DNA of 64,000 nucleotides from Chara braunii (GCA_003427395.1 BFEA01000729.1:153565-217564), one strand, 5' to 3'. Counted from the first letter of the stretch, positions 1 through 11,033 are shown. The notes: generated by a model not told the origin, from the letters alone. Made by a program: numbers and translations.

Positions 1-734
1 GCTTTTGCTGTTCTTAGGACTTATACACTAGTCAGTTGTTACCAGACTGAGGCTAGTGCCTCCAACATTCTAGGATCTAGTTGTCACTACTTTTTGCTTT
101 CCTAGGACATGTATGTTAGTTAGTTGCTCCTACTTTCACTTAGGCTGTTAGCTGTGACATTGCTGTTTTGTGACATTTTATATCCTAGGTTGCATCGCAT
201 GGACGCAGCATGGAGCTTGCTCCGCATCCTAGACTACTCAGGTTTTCTTTTCTTTGGTAGAGTTCCGGTTCTTGGCGAAAGCATGTTTGTATCTAGGCGA
301 TCCATCACAGGCCGAGGATCGTGTAGCGGACCTCGAGATGGCCTGTGAGACCAGCCCCTTGGCCTGTTCTCACAGGCCTGTGTTATATTTGGGGTAGGCC
401 AGTCCAGGCCGGTACCTCTGTCGGTACCAGCTAGTTTAGTCCAGTCTCGTCAGTCCGCTGGGGTATACCCCAGCCATTGTCTGTTTTCAGGCTCATTCCT
501 CACTTGCACATTTTTGGAGTACGTGCGTTGGAGTCTTGCGTGGGGAGCTGCGTTGTGCCATCTTGCTCCTTCTTCTTCCTCCATCTCCATCTCCGTCACT
601 AGCGGAGCACCACACCTGGTGGGTCCGCTACAGGCCTCCCCATGTGCACCATAGTGAACCGAGGTACCCCCATGGTTAATTTTCACCACTAGGCCTCTCC
701 GGGGGCACCTGGGCCTCATTTTGGCCAGATACAT

Positions 735-767
735 GCAGTCCGAGTGGTTGGTACCAACTCGGACTGC
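735..767. repeat. AGTCCGA hairpin, best copy of a recurrent family
   Basis: GCAGTCCGAGT (735-745) pairs perfectly with ACTCGGACTGC (757-767) around an 11-nt loop. Related stems recur at 1709-1728, about 2247-2276, about 2411-2436, about 2572-2596, about 2996-3020 and 3158-3179. At 3158 both arms change together (CAATCCGA with TCGGATTG), which keeps the pairing. That co-variation suggests the fold, not just the primary sequence, has been copied or maintained. Confidence 0.6.
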
Positions 768-1793
768 CGCTTGGGCCTTTTTCCAGCCTCATACCACTTG
801 AAAAATGCTGCCCCCTTGAGTCCAAGGCCCAAGGGACAGCCTACTTGGGAGAAAATAGCCTCGACTTTTTTTGATTTTGGCCTCCCTTGGGTTGGCCGGA
901 GCATTTTTCCATGTGGCGGCATATTTTCAACCTTGGATTATGCTGAGATCCACGGCCAACATTATTCCGAGCTACCCCATGTTGGCCCTTGCTTCAAATT
1001 TAAGTTTAATTTTTCAATTTTTTGTGCATCTGGTTCTCTTTTTGGACCAAATGCACAGTTCCGTCTTTTTCCGTCTTTTGTTTCTTTCCATTTTGGGAAC
1101 CCACCGCTTTCCGGAGCTAGCCGTTTTGAGCTGGCCTACAAAAAACGGTTGTTCCTTCTCCACCATGAGATCTGATCTCAGATCCATGGTAAAAAAAAAA
1201 ACGGTCATTCCCCTTTTGCATTTTCTCTCATTTTTGTTTTTTTAATTCAGATATTGTGGAGATATGGCCCCAAGGGTCATATCTCAACAATCCGGCATAC
1301 TCTCCCTCATTCTAGGAGGAATGAGGTCATCATTGGGACCAGCCAGTCCCTACTGCAGTAGTCCCAATAGGCCGACAAATTTTCCTCCACCTTTTTCTCC
1401 TATTTTGTCTCATTCTCCTTCCATTTTCTCCCTCTTTTTTTTTTTTTTTTTTTTTTTTAATTTTGTTGTGACAAGTGTCAAACAACTGTGCACCTTTTTT
1501 CTAGGCCTTACATCCTCAGTCATGGCCAGGTTCATGGCCGGCTGTTGTCCGTTAAATCCCGGACTTCAAAAATAACCCTCCCATGCTCCTAGGGGGCTCC
1601 ATTTTGTCACCGTTTGTCCAATTTTAAGCCCCTTTTGCTCTGATTTTCCATGGGCAATCCTGTTTTCTCATGTTGGCCTCTTGAGGCCTTATTTTCACAT
1701 GCCTAGCTAGTCCGAAATATCTCGGACTGTTGGGCAACCCTCCCAACTCTCATTTTCCTTTTCTTTTTACCGCTAGGCCTCCCGTTTGGGCCC

Positions 1794-1854
1794 CACTACT
1801 GTTTGCACTAGTAGTGCTAATATTTTCCACCGTCAAGATCTTCGATCTTGACGG
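1794..1854. repeat. Twin hairpin module, copy 1
   Basis: CACTACT/AGTAGTG (1794-1800/1810-1816) is followed by an 11 bp hairpin with a 3-nt loop, CCGTCAAGATC/GATCTTGACGG (1830-1840/1844-1854). The same two-hairpin module with different arm bases is at 3244-3304. Confidence 0.65.
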
Positions 1855-3243
1855 CGCCGTTGGCTTTGTGCATCCATTTTTCACATTGGCTTGTAGCTTT
1901 TTCTTTGGACACCTCAAGTCCTCGCCGCTTTCCCATGCTAGTCCCGTTTTTCGGTCCTGCCAGCGGCGCCGTTGACAAAACCCCAGTTTTCGACAATTCT
2001 CGTTGGGGCTCGTTTAGTCTCCGGCGTCACTCGCGTTGACGTCTCATTTTTATTTAGGACTCCTCTTGTCCCCGACAGTCCAAATATCTCTTCCGTGAGT
2101 GTCACATGTTTGCCGATTCTTATTGGCCGCGAGATCTCATCTCACGGTTGCCGCTTGCCGTCTTTATTTGCCCCACGTCGAAATTACCTTTTTATAACCA
2201 TTTGGGCTTGCCGTGGCTCATTTTCCCTTAGCCTAGGCATCCTCATGCAGTTCGTTATTTTTTGGACTGCAATCATGGTCGTTTTCCTAGTCCCACAGCC
2301 CCACAATGTGCCCCATGCCAAAAAAAAAAGAGGCGTTCAATATTTTTGTGCATCCGGGCTCAATATTGGCCCCAGATGCACCTTGGGCTTGTATTTTCCC
2401 TTCCCCATGTAGTCCATTGCAACTCGGACTGCAGTAGGGGTCATTTTCCTAGTCCTACTACCCCACAACAAACCTTAAACCGATAGAAAAAAAAACGGTC
2501 AACTCCCAAGTGCATTTGGTCTCTATTTTGGTTCCTGGTGCACCTAAAACATGTGTTTGGCCTACCTCATGCAATCCGTTGTATCTCGGTTGCATGACAG
2601 TTTGATTTTTTTTTATTTTCTCTGCAAAATTAATAGAAAACCAAAGAACTTTGTAACCGACATATGCCATAATGAATCTGGTCACCAATGCATCCCTTAG
2701 GTGGTCGTTTTTGGCTGTTAATGCCCTTTTGACTTTTTTTTTATTTTCCTCTTTCTTTTCTTTTCCTTTTCTTTTCTTTTTCCTCCACTTGTGGATAGTA
2801 AAGACCTGCTAGTCCCTACTTGCTGCAGTCCCTACTGACGGCCAACTCACTCATCCTCTCTCACTTCCCATTTTCTTTTTCTGTTTCTTTTCCTTTTTTT
2901 TTTTCTTTTTTTTTTTGCATGCCAAGTGTCAACTAGCCGTTAAGGCCCTTTTCTAGGCTCCTCCTCTTAGTTTGGCCCTTCCCATGCCCAAGGGTCAATC
3001 CGTTATTTCTCGGACTGCACTTGTGACCTTTCCATGTCCATGGGAGCCTTCGTTTGCCTCTATCTCTTCCAAGCGGTAGGCCCCCATATTCCAATTTTCT
3101 CCGGGAGGCCTACTTCTTTCATGGAACTCTTTTTGGCTCCATTTTCTTGGGGGAGCCCAATCCGAGATTTTTCGGATTGCTCCCATGCCCTCACCTTCAT
3201 GTTTTCTTTGCTTTTCTTTTTCCTTTGGCCCTCCTGCTTGCTC

Positions 3244-3304
3244 CCACTAGTGTTCATACTAGTGGTGCTAATATTTTTGGCCGTCAAGATCCTTGATCTT
3301 GACG
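3244..3304. repeat. Twin hairpin module, copy 2
   Basis: CCACTAGT/ACTAGTGG (3244-3251/3258-3265), then CGTCAAGATC/GATCTTGACG (3282-3291/3295-3304) with a 3-nt loop. Same order and spacing as 1794-1854, with arm substitutions that stay paired. Confidence 0.65.
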
Positions 3305-3399
3305 ATGCACCTTGCTTTAATTATTTGCACCTTACGGCGCACCATAATTTTTCCTCGGGACTTCACAAGTCCCCGCCACTAGTCCCGCTAGTAGTCCCG

Positions 3400-3490
3400 C
3401 CGGTGGTCCTCGACACTTTGTCCCGCCAGTGGTCCCCGATACTTTGTCCCGTCGGTGGTCCCCGACACGTTGTCCCGCCGGTGGTCCCAG
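3400..3490 (+). repeat. 26 bp minisatellite
   Basis: About 3.5 copies of a GC-rich 26 bp unit (GGTGGTCCCCGACAC.TTGTCCC core) start at 3400, 3426, 3452 and 3478. Confidence 0.85.
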
Positions 3491-4239
3491 TGTTCTTTTG
3501 ACGTTTTTCCGCCCTACGGCGGCCTCCTTCCCTTTGTCCTCCTCGTCCCGTGTGCCGCTCTCCCCGGACGCGGGTCCTTACTCGGCTCGTGGCCCCTTGG
3601 CCTTCTTGACGTCGCGTCCCGGTTGCCCTCTTAGCCCGGGCTACGACTTCAAGGACCGGCACCTTACTTACTGTCTTCCCTCCTTGTGGCGTGCGAACCA
3701 TGGCATCACTTTTCCGACGGTCCTTCTCCTTCTCCTTCTCGGGGAAGCGACCGTCTTTGCTATTTTCTTGCGGTCTCTTGCCGCTCGCCTTTCCACTAAT
3801 CCTTCCTTGGTCCCGTGGCTCCGGCAACCCGGGCAATCTCTACGTCCCCCAGCGCCAGTACTTTAACATTTTCTATCCTTCTTGCCTCCGGTTTTCTTTG
3901 TCGTGCACAATTCTGCGATGTACCGCCTCTCAATATACAAGACTTATCTTGGGACCCACCGGTCCCGACATATTCCCCCCACTCATTCGCGATGTCCTCA
4001 TCGCGCACCAGTCCTTAGTCACTAGTAGTTTTTGGAGGGGTAGACGGAGGGGAAGAGGGAGTGGGGTGAGACAGGTAGTTAGCTTGTCAGGGTTTTTTTT
4101 GTTTTTTTCTTGTTTCTCTCTCAGGGTTTCTTTTAGTCTCTGCCCCTTGGGGCGGAGGAGGGCGTGGAGGGTCGAGGACTTCCTTCGGGCTTCCCTCTTC
4201 TCATTTCATGCCAGCCAGGTCCTTTTTCGGCTACAGTCA
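3491..4239. other. Non-coding stretch with hairpins
   Basis: No gene recognised. Further perfect hairpins are GGGACC/GGTCCC at 3951-3966 and CGCGATG/CATCGCG at 3988-4005. A near copy of the second recurs at 5517-5534 beyond the tandem arrays. Confidence 0.5.
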
Positions 4240-4468
4240 TTCTTAATGCCTCTTTCATTTGGGTCCTTCGGCCCGTGCAATCCATGTTTTCCGTCATTTT
4301 CACTGCCTCTTTCATTTGGGTCCTTCGGCCCGTGCAATCCATGTTTTCCGTAATTTTCAATGCCTCTTCCATTTGGGTCCTTCGGCCCGTGCAATCCATG
4401 TTTTCCATCATTTTCAATGTCTCTTCCATTTGGGTTCTTCGGCCCGTGCAATCCATGTTTTTCCGTCA
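4240..4468 (+). repeat. 57 bp tandem repeat, about 4 copies
   Basis: The phrase TCCTTCGGCCCGTGCAATCC recurs at 4264, 4321 and 4378 and, with one change, at 4435, so the period is 57 bp. Because 57 is a multiple of three the array stays open in several frames, which gives spurious repetitive ORFs. Confidence 0.9.
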
Positions 4469-4624
4469 TTCTTTCCTCAACCCAAATTCACATGCATTCC
4501 TCCCAGGCTATTTCGCCTGGCCTTTATCTAGTCCTGCCAATTCCTCATGCACCCCCCTTTTTCACCCTTTCTTGCATCCGACTTAATTATCTTCACGTGC
4601 GCATTACTTGGTCCATTTCATATG

Positions 4625-5475
4625 CATCTCTCTTCTGGGCATCTTGTCGGACCCCTTTCTCAAGCCCATGCAAAGTCAATTACACAAGTCCTTTCTCTTT
4701 TGGACATCTTGCCAGATCCTTTTTTCAAGCCCATGCAAAGCCAATTACACAAGTCCTTTCTCTTCTGGGTAACTTGCCAGACCCCTTTTTCAAGCTCATG
4801 CAAAGCCAATTACACAAGTCTTTTCCCTTTTGGGGATCTTGCCAGACCCCTTTTTCAAGCCCATGCAAAGCCAAGTACACAAGTCTTTTCCTTTCTGGGC
4901 ATCTTGCCAGGGTCCTTTCTCAAACCCATGCAAAGTCAATTACACAAGTCTTTTATCATCTGGGCATCTTGCCAGACCTCTTTTTCAAGCCCATGCAAAA
5001 CCAATTTCACAAGTTCTTTCTCTTCTAGAGACTCCTTTCTCAAGCCCATGCAAAGTCAATTACACACGTCCTTTCTCTTCCTGGCATCTTGCCAGGCTCC
5101 ATTCTCAAGTCCATGCAAAGCAAATTACACAAGTCTTTTGTCTTCTGGGCATGTTGCCAGACTCCTTTCTCAAGTCCATGCAAAGCCAATTACACAAGTC
5201 TTTTCTCTTCTAGACATCTTGGCAGACCCCTTTTTCAAGCTCATGCAAAACCAATTTCACAAGTCCTTTCTCTTCTGGGCATCTTGCCAGGCTCCTTTCT
5301 CAAGCCCATGCAAAGCCAATTACACAAGTCCTTTCTCTTTTGGGCATCTTGCTAGGCTCCTTTCTCAAGCTCATGCAAAGCCAATTACACAAGTCTTTTC
5401 TCTTCTGGACATCTTGCCAGACCTCTTTTTCAAGCCCATGCAAAACCAATTATACAAGTTTTTTCTCTTTTCATG
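4625..5475 (+). repeat. About 64 bp tandem array, about 13 copies
   Basis: A diverged unit containing CATCTTGCCAGAC, CAAGCCCATGCAAA and AATTACACAAGTC recurs roughly every 60-67 bp from 4625 to 5475. Unit length varies, so neighbouring reading frames are not preserved and coding is unlikely. Confidence 0.9.
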
Positions 5476-6491
5476 CTTTTTCATCGGTAGATGACACACC
5501 TTCCCCTCACTCAAAACGCGATGTCCCCATCGTGCGACCGGTTATCACTCGGAGGTACGCAGACCTTTGGCCCGCCGACCACAGTCAAGGACACAAGCCC
5601 ATCTGCTTCACAAAGGAAGAGTGATCAGTTTTTCCCCAGCGGGAGGCGCCTCATCCTCCTACTCGGTCCGACCTTTCGCTATTACGCGACGAGGACCATT
5701 ACTGAGGTTCTTCCTCACATCCGGCAGGTAGGTCCAGTCCTAGCCTCTCAGGGCCTCGTCTAGCCGTAAGAGTTTCCCTCGTGAATCGTTCCTCCCGAGT
5801 GGTCATTTTTCTGGATTCGGCCTCTTCCTTTCAAGAGAGTTGGGGCTCTCTATTAGTTCGCGAGTGCAATTACGAAGACCTCGCGGTTAGTCCCGAAACG
5901 GTTGTAACGTTCCGGTGAGGCGGTGTCAATGCCTTCTGGTGGTGGCGGACTCCACCCGGTACCTCGCTCGACCTCTCCCCTTGGACAGTGTCGCCCAACT
6001 TAGCGCGGGCAGCCGAGGTTCGACCCAAACGGCCATGACACCCCTCTATGGTATGACGTGTGGTTGGAGAGAGCAGAAGAGACTAGAATAAGAATGACTC
6101 TCTCGCCCATTTGGTTCTCTCACCCTTTGACATTTAGGCTCTCCGCATGAGGCGCAATTTGAACTCCCCGACTAGAGTTCATTGTCGGAGTTAGTTCCGG
6201 ACGGCCAGCACCGATCCAAGGGACAGGTGCATTGATCCTTTAACCCTCATCCCCTTTTAAGAGGAACAGGTCGCGCTGAGACTTTTCCCTTAGAAGGATA
6301 GAGGTCTTGGGGTCGCGGTGTAGGCACTGGTATCCCCCTCATGCTGAGGCCAGAGACTAGGGGAAAATAAAAATTTTTCTCAATGTCATTTCCATGGCCG
6401 GCATTCTAACTAAAGATATAAATAAAGATACATATAGTGCCGGAAAAGTGAAAATAAGGCCTCAACCATACATATCGCTCTTCGTTTCTAG
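5476..6491. other. Non-coding, no gene seen
   Basis: Mixed-composition DNA without a recognisable protein, RNA gene or element end. It contains a near copy (5517-5534) of the 3988-4005 hairpin. Confidence 0.4.
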
Positions 6492-6551
6492 TGTACGGCT
6501 AGCAGGACTCGAACCCACAAGGCGCGAAGCGCCGCCACATCCTAAATGTGG
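6492..6551 (-). pseudogene. tRNA-Leu(UAG)-like 3' fragment
   Basis: Read on the minus strand, this has an anticodon arm CCACA/TGTGG around the loop TTTAGGA (6535-6551; anticodon UAG). Next is a long variable arm GGCGC-TTC-GCGCC (6521-6533), as in class II tRNAs, then a T arm with loop TTCGAGT (6507-6513) and a B-box match GGTTCGAGTCC. The T stem is mostly paired, with G-U pairs. Sequence 5' of the anticodon arm does not make a D arm or pair with the acceptor strand TAGCCGT. I read it as a 5'-truncated tRNA-Leu or a tRNA-derived retroelement piece, not a working tRNA. Confidence 0.55.
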
Positions 6552-7004
6552 CCCGACGACTTTTCTTCAAAATTGCCTAAGGTCCCCTGACTTATGCAAT
6601 TCATATCCAATTCTCATCACTCATGGCTGGTTCGACAGCCTCTCATCAATAAGGTCATCCCTCGTGACCGATCCGGTCGGTCGCTTCTTCAATAACTATT
6701 TTCCAAGGCCGACCCGTCGGCCCACTTCCAATCCTCAACTTCCACGTTTGCAACATTCAATCCTTATGACCGTCCCAACGGTCTATGCCCTTCTTGTTTT
6801 GAGGCCCATTCTTCTTTATCTTGCCCTTCTTTTTCCAACGCGTCACTCTCGTCCCTCCATCCTCATGACTATTTCAATGACCGACCCACCGGACTTTTCC
6901 GTCTCATAGTGCTCATTCAAGCTCTTTCTCAATCAACATTTCTCAATCAATTCTTGCAGGGGACCTCAGTGCCTATTTCAAAAGAAATGACCATTGTCAG
7001 GGGT
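6552..7004. other. Non-coding with hairpins
   Basis: No gene. Perfect inverted repeats: 6666-6670/6674-6678, GGCCGAC/GTCGGCC (6707-6713/6716-6722), GACCGT/ACGGTC (6768-6773/6778-6783) and GAAATGACC/GGTCATTTC (6984-6992/7002-7010). Confidence 0.5.
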
Positions 7005-7205
7005 CATTTCCGAACAACCTGGTTAGGGTCGTTCTTTTCCAATCTCAAATTGAACAGTCTGGTTAGGATCATTTTTTTTCATTCTCAAGTGGAACAGCCT
7101 GGTTAGGGTCAGTCCTTTCCATTCTCAATTCGAACAACCTGGTTAGGGTTATTCTTATTCATTCCAATCGGCCGGCCTTGTCAGGGCCGTTCTTATCCAT
7201 TTCAA
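7005..7205 (+). repeat. About 50 bp tandem repeat
   Basis: The phrases CCTGGTTAGGGTC and TTCTTTTCCAATCTCAA recur about four times with drift between 7005 and 7205. The region is non-coding. Confidence 0.7.
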
Positions 7206-7690
7206 TGTTAGCGCCCGAGGGGGTGGGCCTCGAGGACACGGATTCCATTTCTGTCTAAGGGGTTAGAAGGTGACCATCTTCTTGGGTTTTATGCATGCTT
7301 TTTTCCTTTGTATTGTGTCAACATCATTCACATGTCCATGCATACATCCGACTTAGCGTCTAGTGCTCGGGTTGAGGCTCGCAACCCTAAGCAGCACTAG
7401 CCCACACGGTCGTTAAACCATAGCGAGAGGAGTGTGTACTATTACTATTTTCTCTCTCTCTGACCTCTTATGCTCTTTGCTGCTCCAGACTTGTTTGTGA
7501 CTGGTTGGATTAGGCTCCTAGGGAAGAGGATCCCTCGCGCCTCTTTACCCACAAGTCCCCTCTCCTGTCACAGAGACTCATGCCATGATTCATTCGGTCG
7601 AGGGTACACATTTCACAAAACATTTTTGCCATAAACTTTCTTCAATCTCGACAATTCTCATACCCTTTTGCTTTTCCAAACAGAGTCAAC
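7206..7690. other. Non-coding, nothing recognised
   Basis: Mixed sequence with a short CT-rich tract near 7450-7460. No reading frame with family features. Confidence 0.4.
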
Positions 7691-7694
7691 CATT

Positions 7695-8065
7695 TCCAGT
7701 TCCCATCTCACTGTCATCGATCTTCACATTTTCCAAAGAAGCAAGTACTTATGCGAAGTAGCACTAACTACTCAGTCCTTCCCAGTGCGTCGAGCAGTCC
7801 TGTTGTGGCTTCTTCTAAAAAAAAGATCAAATGCAAAGACAATACCACAATCTTGTCTTATCTAGGTGCCCCTTTCTCTTTTGCTTTTTCGGATTTTCAC
7901 AGCTCTAGCCTCTGGCTCATCGATCCTCAAGTCCTTCCGAAGAAGCAAGTACTCATACAAAGTAGCACTAGCTACTCAATCCTTAGTCATTTCTAGGCCA
8001 CAAGCCGTCCCATTGTGGTCTATTTTTATAAATTGAAATGCAAATTCAACACCACAGCCTTGCCT
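7695..8065 (+). repeat. About 215 bp tandem duplication
   Basis: Two diverged copies share AAGAAGCAAGTACT, AAGTAGCACTA and a following poly-pyrimidine run (about 7735 and about 7935). No coding function is seen. Confidence 0.7.
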
Positions 8066-8164
8066 GTCCCGGGTATCAGTTCCCTCCCTTTTTTTTTTGC
8101 TTTGCTACGGCTAATCCTTTTCACGTCCACTGCCCCCCTGTTGCTCGGTTGCCTTGCGCTAGGC

Positions 8165-8969
8165 CTACCTTGCCCGGGCATCCAATTCCCTTTGAATCCT
8201 CATTTTCATCCTTTGTAAGTCCACAAGCGCCCCTTCTGTGAGGAAGGTTGTTGGGGTTATCTCTTCCCCCCTGCTCAGTTTTTCCTGTACTTTCAATGCC
8301 CAGTCATGCCTGATGATACTAGTCCACTGGTCAAACCAGTTAACTCTCGTATCCATTGTCATTCTTATCCTCCGGATCCTCATCCCTTGATCGTACTTCT
8401 TCCATTGACGTTGTGACCTCTTCGGCCTCCTCCCCACTGCTGATATCTATGACTTCGTTAGGCTCTTCCCCATTTTCGTCGCTGCTGCTATCTCGAATGG
8501 GGCTACACTCTTCCTCACGTTCCTCTGGCTCATGGGGGTGAGGCCTTTCATCACATACGTCTTCATGCCATACATATTGTTCACTACTTTCGCCGCCTTC
8601 CCCGATAGGGCTCTGACTCTCCCCCTTGTCCGATTCCTGTCTTTTTCCTGGGCTCGCATTCTCCCCCTCGTTTTCACTTTCAGATGAGACATATATCATT
8701 TCCCTTTCTCTAAGAGATGAGGGCCCCCTGGTTCCCTGTTTCCTTCCTCCCCGGCCGACAACCAAGTTAAAGTCAAATCCCACATACAGCTTTCTCTTTT
8801 TGGTACTCGGTTCCCCGGTTGGTCTTGTCCCTCTTTCCCCGCTGGGTCTGTTGATGAAATTGTTGTCGTTCTCATTCCCGAATTTCATTCCTGTCTTTCT
8901 TGCTGCTTTCTTTTTCCTTGGTCCTATGCATACATAACAAAAAAGAAACCCGACAGCCCCCATATACAC
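8165..8969 (-). pseudogene. Acidic post-integrase ORF of element A, frameshifted
   Basis: Two overlapping frames: 8340-8969 (209 aa) and 8165-8437 (90 aa), probably one ORF split by a frameshift. The first part is basic (a KKKAARK run near the start, then KKRKL). The middle and end are very acidic and Ser/Glu-rich. It contains VIDISSGEE (about 8423-8453) and MIYVSSESE (about 8675-8705). Both fit the SUMO-interacting motif pattern of a short hydrophobic core followed by Ser/acidic residues. I do not recognise the family. Its place downstream of integrase suggests an extra 3' ORF or a pol C-terminal extension; an unrelated gene fragment is also possible. Confidence 0.5.
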
Positions 8970-9389
8970 ACATTCCCTCCCACTCCCATTGCGAATTTGC
9001 AGGCATACTCCCCAAAACCCTTGCTCATCCCCATATGATTGGTAGTCCTTTCATAGTGACAACATAGGCGAACAGTTCCATTATCCCACAAAAACTATGG
9101 TACATTGTCTCGGCCCGTGGGTACCCCATATAGGCAACCCCGCCATTATCCCACAAAAACTATGATACATTATCTAGGGCTCCCAACCCCATCTATATTC
9201 AGCCCACCCAGTCACCCATGTTCCCAAAAAAAGAAAAGACACAAACAAAAACAACCTCTGCGGTCATGATCATTTCCGTAGAGGGACTGTACCGGATTAC
9301 GGACCAGCTGCCTGCCTTTCAAGTTGTCAATTCCCCTGCTTCCTTGTCCTGAGCTTCTTGCAATCATTGCTCCACCGGGTTCCGGGTCA
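8970..9389. other. Spacer with a short duplicated block
   Basis: ATTATCCCACAAAAACTATG occurs twice (about 9082 and 9145) with similar flanks. It may be the decayed pol 3' end. No independent gene. Confidence 0.45.
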
Positions 9390-10613
9390 GAAATATGACC
9401 AACCTCTGTCCCAGGAACGACCCTTATAACCCAGTACCATCAAGATCCTCGAGTTCAAATGTGTTCAGCCCCACCCACTTAGCGACCCGGTGGGGGTCTT
9501 TCAATCTCCTTCCCAGTTGTCCTGACCATGTATTTTCCAATGCTGAATTCCTAACTAGTACCATTTTCCCCACCTGGAGCGGCTCATGACCTGGTCCCAC
9601 CTCGCTTTGTCCCTCATTCGACTGTCTATCACTCGCTTGACAACCTCCTCCAAGGCTTCCTCATTTCTAAGGACCTGTTGGCATCGTGTGACGATTAGTT
9701 CCTCTGTAGACATGTGCGGATTGTCATCTAGCCTGTTCTAGGTCGGTACCAATGCCTCCACCAAAAAATCAATCTCCATTCCATACCAAAGTTCTGTCGG
9801 AATGCATCCCGTTGTCCTTTTCGACGTCATGTTATCCGAGAAGACCGCCTGCTTAAGGTACCGAGATCAGTTTCCCGGGTCATCTGCCGCCAACTTAGCA
9901 ATTATGTTTTTCAAGGTTCGGTGCCCCCTTTCTATAGGTGCGTTGGCCTCAGGATGATATGGCTCGATGATCTTGATAGGTACGCAGAACATCTTAAGTT
10001 TGCGTAGCACTTCCTGGTTTACGAATTCCGTCTTATTATCCGCTATAAACCTGCGAACAAATGGATGCCTTAGGTAGAAGTCTTCTATCCAGTCGGCCAC
10101 TTCCTTCCCCGTCTTTCTCTTAAGAGTCACTGCCTCTACGTAACCATTGAGGTTATCTTTTGCATCCAAGATAAATTTGTATCCGTCTATTGATACAAGC
10201 ATGACCGCGAGGTCAAGATGGACCAGATGCCCCGACCCCAGTACTCGAGTCGGTCTAAGAGGTTCAAAGATACGCTCGAAACTCGTTTCTTGACATATCA
10301 GACACGTTTGACCGTACATAGCCACCATACCTGTCATGCCTGGCCAGAAGTAAAGTGGCGCGATTTTTGCAAGGGTCCCTTTTGATGATCGATGCACTCC
10401 GACTAGTCCATTATGCATCGCCTGAATTACGTCCAACTGCTTAGACCTTTCGCACACAACACGCCTATGTGTCATTCCTTCTTCCTTCTTGAACAGATGA
10501 CCGTTCCTCAGGATATACTTTTCAGTTTCCCCCCTTGCCTTGGGGCTGACTTCCATAGGTTGGTTGTTCCCTATAAGTAACATGTCGATCTCTCGAAAGA
10601 TGCTGTCATACAT
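9390..10613 (-). pseudogene. Ty3/gypsy integrase, element A
   Basis: The 9867-10613 frame encodes 248 aa. An N-terminal zinc-binding region shows HNGLVGVH followed by CLIC. The retroviral-type integrase core follows, with its acidic triad visible: D in VHLDLAV, D in IADNKTEF and E in NAPIERGHR. The sequence continues after a stop at 9866 into a degenerate C-terminal region (about 9390-9866) that still reads TTGCIPTELWYG, a typical integrase-core ending. The enzyme would insert element cDNA into chromosomes. Stops and frame changes mean this copy is dead, though the catalytic residues survive. Confidence 0.88.
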
Positions 10614-10628
10614 TTGTGCGAGGAAAAA

Positions 10629-11033
10629 TTATTGTCCCTCCTGATTCGTCTCTCGCTTTTCCTGAGCCTGACTTAATAAATACCGCAGTTCCTTTTGTGT
10701 CCAAGACTCTACTAAGCACATCACGACGTCCCGACCTCCTTCAACGGCCATTGCCATCAACTCCTCTTTCGGCCCCATTGTTGCTCCCCACAAATTTTTC
10801 TCATCTTTGAGTCTAATTGTGGTGACTGGTGCTTCCCTGAGTTCCGCAATTACGGCAGGCATCCCTTTTTTCAATGTTTGGATCAGCAATTGCGTTGGCG
10901 TGCAGGCGGGACTCGTCATCTCGTTATCCACGGCGAGGGTTCCTCCCTCATGTTCCAAGAAGGCGTCGATTAGTTCCGCATCCTCTATTCCTTCCGGTGT
11001 GATGCAGACCCGACTTAGCCCGTCCGCCTTGTT
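10629..11033 (-). pseudogene. RNase H-integrase linker of element A pol
   Basis: A 109 aa frame (10629-10958) sits between RNase H and integrase with no recognised domain. The equivalent stretch in element B also links RNase H to integrase. It is best read as pol linker, broken on both sides. Confidence 0.6.

Larger units (their letters stand above)
1..3399. other. Non-coding hairpin-rich pyrimidine-rich region
   Basis: No convincing gene. The sequence is T/C-rich and packed with short perfect inverted repeats. Arms (positions) include 340-350/368-378 (11 bp), the 18 bp palindrome 457-474, nested 600-606/624-630 with 608-612/617-621, 735-745/757-767 (11 bp), 1162-1167/1185-1190, 1259-1266/1278-1285, 1305-1312/1319-1326, 1332-1339/1361-1368, 1675-1680/1683-1688, 1709-1715/1722-1728, 1830-1840/1844-1854 (11 bp), 2131-2135/2139-2143, 2348-2354/2375-2381, 3158-3165/3172-3179, 3244-3251/3258-3265 and 3282-3291/3295-3304. 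It lies downstream (minus sense) of element A and could be its 3' UTR/LTR, but no partner LTR is visible to prove it. Confidence 0.6.

Noticed and set aside
4625-5475. CRISPR-like regular array
   Set aside because: Units are diverged contiguous tandem repeats without unique spacers, in eukaryotic DNA.
4164-5494. Long repetitive ORFs across the tandem arrays (for example 4547-5494, 315 aa)
   Set aside because: They exist only because repeat units avoid stops in several frames at once. Overlapping frames are equally open and no known protein pattern appears.
1-8160. 3' LTR of element A
   Set aside because: Plausible by position, but no second copy, no TG...CA boundary and no polypurine tract could be tied to it, so it is not annotated as an LTR.
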